Part shown: piece after piece, positions 6,189 to 13,829 of the stretch
Layout: the number at the start of each line of letters is the position of its first letter
Numbering within the stretch: position 1 is the first letter of the stretch
DNA from: CALIKW01 sp038998005
GTDB lineage: Archaea > Aenigmatarchaeota > Aenigmatarchaeia > CG10238-14 > SCSR01
Direction: 5' to 3'
NCBI GenBank assembly: GCA_038998005.1
Contig: JAVZIY010000005.1
Span: 1 to 17,961, forward strand
DNA: 17,961 nucleotides
Translations under genes and position numbers: made by a program
Notes under the pieces: generated by a model
What the model saw: the letters and a program-made list of their open reading frames with translations, nothing else
Database searches by the model: none
What the model was told of the DNA's origin: nothing

Positions 6189-6220
6189 AAAAATCACTTG
6201 AAAATTAAATTTTAAATAAT

Positions 6221-7357
6221 TTAAGAAGAAGCTTCCTCCTCAAATTTTGCAACAACTTCAAACATTCCTGTCCCACATGGAACCACTTGTCCCACCATTA
6301 CATTTTCAAAAATTCCTAGGAATTCGTCTGTTTCATTTTTTAAAGAAGCTCTTACTAAATGCTTAATAGTTTCTTCGAATGCTGCTCTTGAGAGAATGGA
6401 TGCTTTTGAACCTGCTACCCCATATCTTCCTATGGGTCTAAGCTCCCCAGTTAAAGTCATTATATCAGCTACAAGCATGATATGTCTTACATCAACATCC
6501 AAACCTTGCTCTTGCATAGTTTTTAAAGCTTCTTCAATTATCAAGTTCCTTGCTGCCTCTATTCCAAGAATTTTTGCTGTTTCATATATATCATTTGTAA
6601 AACTTCTTGACCCATCTACTTCCTTAATGTTAAAAATTTCTTTTAAGTTAGAACCTATTGTAGTTATTATCCATTCATCGCCTTCCCTTCTAACAACAGC
6701 ATTTTTTATATCTTTTATACCATCAACATGAAGCTGTAAAAGCTTTATCTTTAACTTTTGAATATCTTTAAAAGTTGCTTTATTTTTCGGTTCTACTATT
6801 ATAGATTTTTTTCTTATCTTTACTTTAACATCCTTTATATTTTCCTTTATCCTTTTCTCTATTCTTGATATTTGTCTTAAATCCCTTGGCTCAATCTCTA
6901 TCGTATTCTCATTTAAATTTATAGAAATTTCCTTTACCAAATTCTCTATGCTTTGCTCGACTATTGATTCGGCAACCTTTTTTGCTACATCCATATTGTT
7001 AAACTCTTTTTTTAGAAATAGCGTCATAGATGGCGTTTCTACTTGTTTCTTTGCATCGAATATTTCTATAAGTCTTGGTAGCCCATAAGTTATTTTTATT
7101 CCTGCAGAACCTGCAAAGTGATATGTACGCATTGTCATTTGCGTGGCAGGTTCAGAAATGCTTTGAGCAGAAATTATTCCAACAGCTTCCCCTGGCTCAA
7201 ACCTGCATGAAAGATATAATTTTTTAACCTCTTCCTCTAGTTTTTTAACATCTTCCTTTTTAAGCTTCATCTCTCTGCTTACTTCCTCAATCTCCTTCTT
7301 TATCACTTCAGGTAGTTCGATCTCATCCAAATAGTCTTTGTGCAATTCTTCTGACAT
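6221..7357 (-). CDS. rpoA2: DNA-directed RNA polymerase subunit A''
   Basis: This is the C-terminal third of the largest RNA polymerase subunit, which archaea encode separately. It supplies the trigger loop and the jaw and cleft parts. The diagnostic block is 'EPGEAVGIISAQSISEPATQ' followed by 'MTMRTYHFAGSAGI' and 'YGLPRLIEIFDAKK' (about 56-104). 'LRPIGRYGVAGSKASILSRA' and 'ENVMVGQVVPCGTGMFEV' mark the C-terminal region. At 378 residues it is a usual length. The ATG lies inside the 3' end of rpoA1 (35-nt overlap) behind a GGTGG ribosome site, so start and overlap are both credible. Confidence 0.98.
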   Translation of the reverse strand: MSEELHKDYLDEIELPEVIKKEIEEVSREMKLKKEDVKKLEEEVKKLYLSCRFEPGEAVGIISAQSISEPATQMTMRTYHFAGSAGIKITYGLPRLIEIFDAKKQVETPSMTLFLKKEFNNMDVAKKVAESIVEQSIENLVKEISINLNENTIEIEPRDLRQISRIEKRIKENIKDVKVKIRKKSIIVEPKNKATFKDIQKLKIKLLQLHVDGIKDIKNAVVRREGDEWIITTIGSNLKEIFNIKEVDGSRSFTNDIYETAKILGIEAARNLIIEEALKTMQEQGLDVDVRHIMLVADIMTLTGELRPIGRYGVAGSKASILSRAAFEETIKHLVRASLKNETDEFLGIFENVMVGQVVPCGTGMFEVVAKFEEEASS

Positions 7358-9815
7358 TCAAACCACCAACTTCTATCTTAGAAGGGTCTAAACCATCCTC
7401 ACCAGGAGAAAACTGAATTATTCTCTTTGCACTATCTCTTACTGTACCATCGTACTCTACCTTTAAATCTTGTAGGGCTCCAACCAACCTTCTTTCCATA
7501 TAACCAGAATGTCTTGTCTTTAAGCTCTTATCCATTAAAGATTCTCTTGAATTCATAGCATCGAAGAAAAATTCGAATGGTGTTAAACCATCTTTAAAGC
7601 TTCTTGCAACAAAACCTTTTGCCTCCAAGCTTATATTACCTTTTTTGAAATGTGGGAATGTTCTTTCATAATATCCTTTTTCAACCCTTTCGCCTAAAAC
7701 AGTTTCTTGTCCAATCAAAGCAGAAGTTTGAACGAAGTTAACTAAGCTTCCCCTTGCTCCACTCTTCGCCATTATTATTGTGAAATTTTCTTTGGCAAAT
7801 TTCTCAACTATCTCTTCAACCTCATTCAAACATCTGTTAAGTCTTCTTTTTATTAAACTCTCTAGTGTTTCCTTAGGAGTCCTTCCTATCAAAACTTCAA
7901 GTTCACCTTTCTCATAAGATTGTATGAGCATGTTAACATCTTTTCTTGCTCTTTCCACTATTTCATTTATCTTTTCCTTAGCATCTTCCGGCAAATCATG
8001 ATCCGAAACACTTACAGAAAATCCATTCATCATCAAAAAATTCATAGAAAGTCTAGAAATGTTAAATAAAAATTTCTTTGCAAATTCTGATCCATATTCT
8101 TTTTCTATTTTATCTATTATTTTTCCATTTTCTGCTCCCACACCAGCTGAATCTATAATCCCTTCTACTAACTTACCATCTTTTATTACAACATTTTCTC
8201 CAGCTTTTGATCTATACTGAATTGAAAAATCTTTTGGAAGGAATAGACTGAAAACTTCTTTTCCACTCATGGTCTCTTTTTCAGGAATTTCTATTTCATC
8301 ACTAACAGACCTTATCAATTGAACAAATTCTTCCCTTTTAAGTTTTTTCTCGCTCTTTGTAAGCAAATATAAACCTGAAATAAAATCTCTCCAAGCACCT
8401 ATTATAGGACCAGAAAATCTTGGACTTCTCATATGCTTAGGGACGATCATCAATTCTTTTGATTCAACTTGTGCTTCCTCTGTTTGTGGTATATGCAAGT
8501 TCATTTCATCTCCATCAAAATCTGCATTGTAAGGTGGACAAACACACAAATTCAACCTGAAAGTCTTAAATGGCATTACCTTAATTCTATGAGCCATTAT
8601 ACTCATCCTATGTAAACTGGGTTGCCTGTTGAATAAAGCAATATCACCATTTTGCAAATGTCTTTCAACTATATACCCTGGAGTTAATTCTTTTGCAATT
8701 TCTTCCTTGTTTTCTTCTAATAACTTTTTCCTTCTTCCATCAGGTTTTATCACATAATTCGCACCCGGCCATATTAGCGGACCATTTAAAATCAATCTTC
8801 TTATCTCTTCTAAATTTCTTTCATTTGCTCTTACAGGAATTGTTAGCTCCTTAGCAATTACCTCTGGGACCCCTACTTCGTCCACATCTAAAAATGGATC
8901 AGGACTTATAACACTCCTTGCTGAAAAATTAACTCTTTTCCCTGCAAGGTTTCCTCTAAACCTCCCTTCCTTTGTTTTAAGTCTTTGTGAAAGTGTCTTT
9001 AAAATTCTACCAGATCTATGTCTTGCTGGAGGAACTCCTGATATTTCATTATCAAAGTAAGTTGAAACATGGTATTGGAGAAGTTCCCACAAATCTTCTA
9101 TTATAAAATCAGGTGCCCCCAAATCAATATTTTCTCTTAACCTTTCATTTATCCTAACAATATCGACAAGCTTATGAGTTAAATCATCCTCACTTCTTTC
9201 TCCTGTTTCCAATGTTATCGAAGGTCTTACAGTTACAGGAGGTATTGGCAATAAAGATAAAACAGTCCATTCAGGTCTCATTCCCTTGAAACCCAAAAAC
9301 TCAAAATCCTCATCGCTTATCTTTTCAAGCCTTTCTCTAATTTCTACAGGATTCAAGCTCTTTCCGTCCTCAAGAAAGGTATATGGTTTAATGAACCTTA
9401 GCTTTTTCTGCTCCGTCTTGCAGTGTGGACATTTCTTTTTAATATATTTAACTATCTCCTTAACTTTAACTTTCTTCTCCTTCAACTTTTGAATTTCCTC
9501 ATCACTTATCAAAATTCTCCCACATTTTCTGCAAGTACATTTCAATAAAGCTAAGATAAATTTTGCATAATGGACATGGATTACAGGTTTTGTGAGTTCT
9601 AATATACCAAAGTGGCCTTGACATTCACCAATTTTTCCACCACAAGTTCTACACCTTACCCCTGGGTCGACAACACCAAGTCTTGGGTCCATCAAACCTC
9701 CTTCTATTGGATAGCCTTCTTCATCATAAAGCTCAGTTTTTGTTATTTTCGCCACTGCCATTTTTCTTATAAATTCAGGGCTTAAAAAACCAAAACTTAT
9801 TTTTTCTATCATCAT
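7323..9815 (-). CDS. rpoA1: DNA-directed RNA polymerase subunit A'
   Basis: The catalytic N-terminal part of the largest subunit. Two zinc sites are visible: CRTC with C65 and H68 (55-68), and C95/C98 paired with C129/C132. The catalytic loop NADFDGDEMNLH (430-441) supplies the three Asp that bind the active-site Mg. 'GNLAGKRVNFSARSVISPDP' is the switch region, 'LFNRQPSLHRMSIMAH' and 'AKSGARGSLVNFVQ' are typical, and 'VARSFKDGLTPFEFFFDAM' with 'RHSGYMERRLV' marks the bridge helix. At 830 residues it is slightly short for the family. The ATG overlaps the rpoB1 TGA (ATGA), and an adjacent second ATG is also possible. A GGGAGG ribosome site lies upstream. Confidence 0.99.
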   Translation of the reverse strand: MMIEKISFGFLSPEFIRKMAVAKITKTELYDEEGYPIEGGLMDPRLGVVDPGVRCRTCGGKIGECQGHFGILELTKPVIHVHYAKFILALLKCTCRKCGRILISDEEIQKLKEKKVKVKEIVKYIKKKCPHCKTEQKKLRFIKPYTFLEDGKSLNPVEIRERLEKISDEDFEFLGFKGMRPEWTVLSLLPIPPVTVRPSITLETGERSEDDLTHKLVDIVRINERLRENIDLGAPDFIIEDLWELLQYHVSTYFDNEISGVPPARHRSGRILKTLSQRLKTKEGRFRGNLAGKRVNFSARSVISPDPFLDVDEVGVPEVIAKELTIPVRANERNLEEIRRLILNGPLIWPGANYVIKPDGRRKKLLEENKEEIAKELTPGYIVERHLQNGDIALFNRQPSLHRMSIMAHRIKVMPFKTFRLNLCVCPPYNADFDGDEMNLHIPQTEEAQVESKELMIVPKHMRSPRFSGPIIGAWRDFISGLYLLTKSEKKLKREEFVQLIRSVSDEIEIPEKETMSGKEVFSLFLPKDFSIQYRSKAGENVVIKDGKLVEGIIDSAGVGAENGKIIDKIEKEYGSEFAKKFLFNISRLSMNFLMMNGFSVSVSDHDLPEDAKEKINEIVERARKDVNMLIQSYEKGELEVLIGRTPKETLESLIKRRLNRCLNEVEEIVEKFAKENFTIIMAKSGARGSLVNFVQTSALIGQETVLGERVEKGYYERTFPHFKKGNISLEAKGFVARSFKDGLTPFEFFFDAMNSRESLMDKSLKTRHSGYMERRLVGALQDLKVEYDGTVRDSAKRIIQFSPGEDGLDPSKIEVGGLNVRRIAQRLFG

Positions 9816-11608
9816 TCCTCCCTCACATGTATTTTTGGATAAATTAACATACTTTTTAACTCATCCAACATAAGCTTGAAAGCATAACTCATTTCAACCT
9901 CAACTATTTTTGAATCACCACAAACTGGACAATGCTTCTTATTCTTTACATTATCAACAATAGCAACCATACCACAATTCGTGCATATTGGTACAGGTGT
10001 TTTATCCGAATCAAATCTTTCTTTTAATACAAGAGCAGCACCATGAGCAATTAAGCAATCTTTTTCCATTTCTCCAAGTCTCAAACCACCTTCCTTACTT
10101 CTTCCTTCAGTTGGTTGTTTTGTTAGTAAAGTAACAGGACCTCTAGATCTTGCATGAATCTTGTTTGAAACTAAATGGTCTAGCTTTTGGTAGAAGCAAC
10201 TTCCTATAAAAATTTCAGCCTCGAATTTCTTTCCTGTCTTTCCGTCATACATTATTTCCTTGCCATCATTTTTAAAACCATACTGCTCTAACAAACTCCT
10301 AATATCTTTTTCATTAAACGGATTGAAAGCAGGTGAAATTATTTGTTCACCCTTGATTGCAGCAACCTTTCCTGAAAGAATTTCAAGTAACTGTCCCATA
10401 GTCATTCTTGAAGGAATGCTGTGTGGATTAAAAATTATATCTGGAACTATGCCATCTTCTGTAAAAGGCATTTCTTCTTGAGGAACAATTAAACCAATAA
10501 CACCCTTTTGTCCATGTCTGCTTGCAAACTTATCACCTATCTCAGGAATTTTTAGATCTCTAACCACAACTTTCACAAGCTTAGTCCCCTCTATCGTTTC
10601 TGTTACAAAAACTCTATCAACAATCCCACTATCTCCATGTCTTAATCTAACAGAAGTTTCTCTTATATTTTCTATTCCTGTTATAAACTGATCCATTGTT
10701 CCAAGAAATCTTAAGGGTGATATCCTTCCTATAAGAATATCATCAGAGTTCACAATAGTTTCTGGGTTTGCTATGCCATCTTCAGGCAAATGCTTGTAAG
10801 CCTCCTCACCAGCATATCCTCTAACCCCAGGCTGAGGAATTCCTATAACATCTTCCTGTCCACCCATATATCTTTTTTGCTCTGCTTCATATGTTCTAAA
10901 CATAAAAGACCAGAAAAGACCTCTTTGAATCGAGCTTGCATTTATTACTATCGCATCCTCCATATTATATCCTTCGAAACATGCTAGAGCAATTATTATA
11001 TTTGAACCAGAGGGATGCTTTCCATAATTTATTACTCTGTGAGAATAAGTTTGAATTAATGGTATTTGAGGATAAATCAAAACATTTGACTTTGTGTCAG
11101 TCCTACCCAAATAATTTGAAATGAAAAGACCTATTGATTGACCTATCATCTTTGCTCCATAATTAACTCTATCACCCCTATCAAACTCTGGATATGGAAT
11201 GAAAGATGCAGAAAAGCCAAGAATAACTGAAGGATCCAATTCTAAGTGAGTATGTTCTTCTGTTAGTTCATCTTCCTTTAAAGCAATTAAAGCATTCTCC
11301 TCTTCCTCAGCATCAAGATATTCTATTATTCCATTCTTAACTAAATCATCCCATTTTATCTCTCCTTTTTTCAGTTTTTCTAAAAGATCTTTTGTAAGCA
11401 TAGATTTTCTATTTTTAACTACAATCAGAGGCCTCCTTATTCTTCCAGAATCAGAAAGAATTTTAATTTCATCTAAATGAGGATGATAAGCAATGTTTAC
11501 TTGATAAGAAATAATCCCTCTCCTTCTCTTTTCCCTTATCTCATTAACAAATTCCTCTGGATTTTCTGTTGTTCCAATAAATTTTCCATCTAAAAATATA
11601 TCTGTCAT
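9812..11608 (-). CDS. rpoB1: DNA-directed RNA polymerase subunit B' (C-terminal half of B)
   Basis: The C-terminal half of the second-largest subunit, encoded separately here. Signatures are 'GYNMEDAIVINASSIQRG', 'KFASRHGQKGVIG', 'NPHSIPSRMTMGQLLEI', 'GRSKEGGLRLGEMEKDCLI' and a zinc ribbon CTNC...CPVC (about 548-567) before the C-terminal clamp helix. At 598 residues it is normal for archaeal B'. The split with B'' falls at the same general place as in methanogens and other Euryarchaeota with split B, so it is inherited rather than a fresh break. The start and stop overlap the neighbouring genes by ATGA. Confidence 0.98.
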   Translation of the reverse strand: MTDIFLDGKFIGTTENPEEFVNEIREKRRRGIISYQVNIAYHPHLDEIKILSDSGRIRRPLIVVKNRKSMLTKDLLEKLKKGEIKWDDLVKNGIIEYLDAEEEENALIALKEDELTEEHTHLELDPSVILGFSASFIPYPEFDRGDRVNYGAKMIGQSIGLFISNYLGRTDTKSNVLIYPQIPLIQTYSHRVINYGKHPSGSNIIIALACFEGYNMEDAIVINASSIQRGLFWSFMFRTYEAEQKRYMGGQEDVIGIPQPGVRGYAGEEAYKHLPEDGIANPETIVNSDDILIGRISPLRFLGTMDQFITGIENIRETSVRLRHGDSGIVDRVFVTETIEGTKLVKVVVRDLKIPEIGDKFASRHGQKGVIGLIVPQEEMPFTEDGIVPDIIFNPHSIPSRMTMGQLLEILSGKVAAIKGEQIISPAFNPFNEKDIRSLLEQYGFKNDGKEIMYDGKTGKKFEAEIFIGSCFYQKLDHLVSNKIHARSRGPVTLLTKQPTEGRSKEGGLRLGEMEKDCLIAHGAALVLKERFDSDKTPVPICTNCGMVAIVDNVKNKKHCPVCGDSKIVEVEMSYAFKLMLDELKSMLIYPKIHVREE

Positions 11609-13083
11609 TTTTTACTCACCAAATTTTCCAAAATCTTTCCTTCTTTTTCATCCACACCTCTTGTAACTTGAGCAAGAATTGCAAGATATTTTCTTAAACC
11701 TATAGTTGCCCCTTCGGGTGTTTCGCTCGTGCATAATTTTCCAAAATGTGTTGGATGTAATTCTCTTGCTTCAAAATGCTCTTGAGTAGATGTTAATGGA
11801 GATAGAACATTTCTCATGTGAGAAATTGTTTTCGTATAGCTGCCTCTTTCCAATCTTTGACTTACTCCGGTCCTTCCTCCAACCCATGAGCCTATGGCTA
11901 AGGCAGAAACTATTTGATTAGTTAAAACATTTGATTCAACTATTGCTTGAAGAGGAGGCAATCTACCTCTCTTTGTTAGTTTTTGATAATTATAAGTTAT
12001 CCTTGTTATGAGACCCCATTTGCCGAGAAGTATAGATCTTAAAAGAATTTCAAGTAGGTCGCCTGCAAGTCTCAACCTTTTATTTGAATAATGATCTAAA
12101 TCATCTTCTTCTATTTTACCTAAGTGTAATCTTAAAATTTTTGAAATAGCCTTGCATAAAAACATGGCTTTTTCAAGTCTATTTTCTGGTTTTTGACCCA
12201 AATGTGGTAAGAGATATCTATCTATAAGTCTTTTTGCTCTACCTATTCTTTGCTCTTTCTGTGGTATTTTAAGATATTTTCCTATTTCTTCTAGAGCCTC
12301 TTCCTGGGTTGAAACTTCGGTTTCATATAAATTAACATAAAACTCTTCCTGGATTTCTTGGTCTAGAGAAATTGATATTATTATATCCTTATCAGATTCT
12401 AAACCTAAGGCTTTAAGTATAATTGAAATAGGTAACCTCGTAACATTTGCAAAACTTATCGTGACTATACCATCTCTTCTCCTTTCTATGAGATGCCTTT
12501 GAACATAGCCTTCTTTTTCCGAATGAATCCTTGCGATTTCTGTTATATTTTGAGTATCGACTTTTGCCGTTATTATTCTGTTTGGAGCAATTTCCTCAAC
12601 CAAGACCAAAATTCTTTCAGTTCCGTTAATTATAAAATATCCTCCTGGATCATCTGGGTCTTCACCAGCCTCTATTAATTCATTTCTACTCATATTTGAA
12701 AGAGGACAAATGCTAGATTTTACCATTACAGGCAAATCACCAAAATTAACTGTAGTTGTCTCACTTTCTATATTATTTAGAATTGGCGTCATCTCAACAT
12801 ACATTGGAGCAGCATAAGTTAAATTTCTAATTCTTGCTTCCATTGGAAGAATATCTCTAACTGAACCATCTGCCTCCTTTACAGAAGGATGGGTTATTCT
12901 AAACTCTCCTAACTTTATTTTAAAATCACCCAATTCAGGGACATCAGGCTTTATCACACCTATATCTTTTAAAACTTTTGGTATTCTTCTGTTAATAAAA
13001 TCGTTGTAAGAATCTATTTGATAGGCTACCAAACCCTTTTCCTTAACAAAGGCATTAAACAGTGTTAAAAAAGTTTCATTCAA
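11605..13083 (-). CDS. rpoB2: DNA-directed RNA polymerase subunit B'' (N-terminal half of B)
   Basis: The N-terminal half of the second-largest subunit, covering protrusion, lobe and fork. 'HPSVKEADGSVRDILPMEAR', 'LTYAAPMYVEMT', 'DDPGGYFIINGTERILV', 'GVSQRLERGSYTKTISHMRN' and 'RELHPTHFGKLCTSETPEG' are family blocks. The last reads ATIGLRKYLA after TPEG, where many archaea have PNCGLVKN, which is a mild divergence. At 492 residues it fits the family. It starts four bases after the rpoH stop and overlaps rpoB1 by ATGA. Confidence 0.98.
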   Translation of the reverse strand: MNETFLTLFNAFVKEKGLVAYQIDSYNDFINRRIPKVLKDIGVIKPDVPELGDFKIKLGEFRITHPSVKEADGSVRDILPMEARIRNLTYAAPMYVEMTPILNNIESETTTVNFGDLPVMVKSSICPLSNMSRNELIEAGEDPDDPGGYFIINGTERILVLVEEIAPNRIITAKVDTQNITEIARIHSEKEGYVQRHLIERRRDGIVTISFANVTRLPISIILKALGLESDKDIIISISLDQEIQEEFYVNLYETEVSTQEEALEEIGKYLKIPQKEQRIGRAKRLIDRYLLPHLGQKPENRLEKAMFLCKAISKILRLHLGKIEEDDLDHYSNKRLRLAGDLLEILLRSILLGKWGLITRITYNYQKLTKRGRLPPLQAIVESNVLTNQIVSALAIGSWVGGRTGVSQRLERGSYTKTISHMRNVLSPLTSTQEHFEARELHPTHFGKLCTSETPEGATIGLRKYLAILAQVTRGVDEKEGKILENLVSKK

Positions 13084-13087
13084 AATC

Positions 13088-13327
13088 TCAACCCCTTACA
13101 ACAACTCTGTAGTAGATGCTTTCTCTAGCTGTTAGACTTTTTCTCCTTATTCTTATAACATCACCAGGTTTCGCATCCAAAGCCCTAGCTACTGGATCTG
13201 AAGATAAAATTCTTGGTAATTGTCTTAAAGTTATTCCATATCTTTTGAGCAATTCTTCCTTTTCTTTTTCATCTAAAATCTCATGCTTGGGGACAAGTTT
13301 GTGTGAAAGTATATTAAACTCTGACAT
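13088..13327 (-). CDS. rpoH: DNA-directed RNA polymerase subunit H
   Basis: The archaeal counterpart of the C-terminal domain of eukaryotic Rpb5, found at the downstream jaw of the polymerase. The 79-residue length and the blocks 'HKLVPKHEILDEKEKEELL', 'LPRILSSDPVARALDAKPGD' and 'IRIRRKSLTARESIYYRVVV' are diagnostic. It is the first gene of the large operon that runs to rps7, and a TATA-like box lies about 50 nt upstream. Confidence 0.98.
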   Translation of the reverse strand: MSEFNILSHKLVPKHEILDEKEKEELLKRYGITLRQLPRILSSDPVARALDAKPGDVIRIRRKSLTARESIYYRVVVRG

Positions 13328-13373
13328 ATTAATCAGTAGTTTTAAAGATTATCTTAAACATTTACTTTAATAA

Positions 13374-13382
13374 TATTTAAAC
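13374..13382 (-). promoter_or_regulatory. TATA box for the rpoH-rps7 operon
   Basis: GTTTAAATA on the minus strand is centred about 50 nt upstream of the rpoH ATG, predicting a transcript start near 13352 and a leader of about 25 nt. It lies in the AT-rich gap between tRNA-Asp and rpoH. No other promoter-like gap exists inside the operon, where genes abut or overlap. Confidence 0.45.
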
Positions 13383-13441
13383 TTTTTGATTTTAAAACTT
13401 TTGAATTTTAACTCTTGATATATTAAATTATAAATCTCAAA

Positions 13442-13513
13442 CGCCTCGGCCGGGATTCGAACCCGGATCGCAGGTGTGACAGACCTGCATCCTAACCATT
13501 AGACGACCGAGGC
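13442..13513 (-). tRNA. tRNA-Asp (GTC)
   Basis: A 72-nt cloverleaf. The acceptor is GCCTCGG/CCGAGGC, the anticodon stem CAGGT/ACCTG with loop CTGTCAC (anticodon GTC), and the T arm CCGGG-TTCGAAT-CCCGG. The discriminator is G73, as expected for Asp. CCA is not encoded. It lies 3 nt after the 5S rRNA gene and is probably cut from the same transcript. No intron. Confidence 0.96.
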
Positions 13514-13516
13514 AAG

Positions 13517-13638
13517 TGCTAGCGGACGTCCTGGATTTCCCCTTCCTTGCGGAAGAGTACAACCCAGATCTCCGGAGGGCTTAACTTCCGGGTTCGGAAT
13601 GGAACCGGGTGTTTCCCCTCCGATTTGGTCCGCTAGCA
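13517..13638 (-). rRNA. rrf: 5S ribosomal RNA
   Basis: About 122 nt. The ends pair as GCTAGCGGAC/GTCCGCTAGC (helix I). The conserved internal block CCATTCCGAACCCGGAAG, followed by TTAAGCCC, is typical of 5S loop B/C. No 16S or 23S gene is adjacent on the tRNA sides, so this 5S is unlinked from any large rRNA operon within the window and is coupled to tRNA-Asp instead. Confidence 0.95.
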
Positions 13639-13657
13639 AAAAAGAATTAATCTTAAG

Positions 13658-13669
13658 AATTTAAAAAGT
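13658..13669 (-). promoter_or_regulatory. TATA box for 5S rRNA-tRNA-Asp
   Basis: ACTTTTTAAATT on the minus strand is centred about 25 nt before the 5' end of 5S rRNA, the normal archaeal spacing. It lies in the 42-nt gap after tRNA-Tyr. Confidence 0.5.
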
Positions 13670-13680
13670 TTGCTTTTAAG

Positions 13681-13793
13681 TCCCCAGGGGGAGATTTGAA
13701 CTCCCAACCCACCGGTGTCTGAGCAATGGCTACCAACAAGTGCATTTGCACTTATCTACAGCCGGTTGCTCTGCCAGATTGAGCTACCTGGGG
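13681..13793 (-). tRNA. tRNA-Tyr (GTA) with 39-nt intron
   Basis: 113 nt including the intron, 74 nt mature. The acceptor is CCCCAGG/CCTGGGG with the C1-G72 pair characteristic of archaeal tRNA-Tyr and A73. The D stem is GCTC/GAGC, the anticodon stem ACCGG/CCGGT, and the T arm GGGAG-TTCAAAT-CTCCC. The loop CTGTAG gives anticodon GTA, and the intron follows position 37. CCA is not encoded. Confidence 0.94.
13717..13755 (-). other. tRNA-Tyr intron at position 37/38
   Basis: The 39-nt intron lies between G37 and A38. Exon CTGT (32-35) pairs with intron TCAG by three Watson-Crick pairs plus U-U. The bulges AG^A and AC^A place both cuts after the second bulge base. Inside, AAGTGC-AAAT-GCACTT forms a hairpin. 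The relaxed bulge-helix-bulge shows that this organism must have a tRNA splicing endonuclease, the enzyme the EF-2 inserts would also need. Confidence 0.85.
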
Positions 13794-13816
13794 CTAAATA
13801 ATAAAATAAGATTAAG

Positions 13817-13829
13817 AATTTTTAAATTT
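13817..13829 (-). promoter_or_regulatory. TATA box for tRNA-Tyr
   Basis: An AAATTTAAAAATT run on the minus strand is centred about 29 nt before the mature 5' end of tRNA-Tyr. It overlaps the last codons of the upstream membrane-protein gene. Confidence 0.4.

Noticed and set aside
9812..13083. Split RNA polymerase B gene as a frameshift or new gene break
   Set aside because: Both halves have proper starts, an ATGA junction and normal lengths. The split is the known B''/B' arrangement of many archaea.
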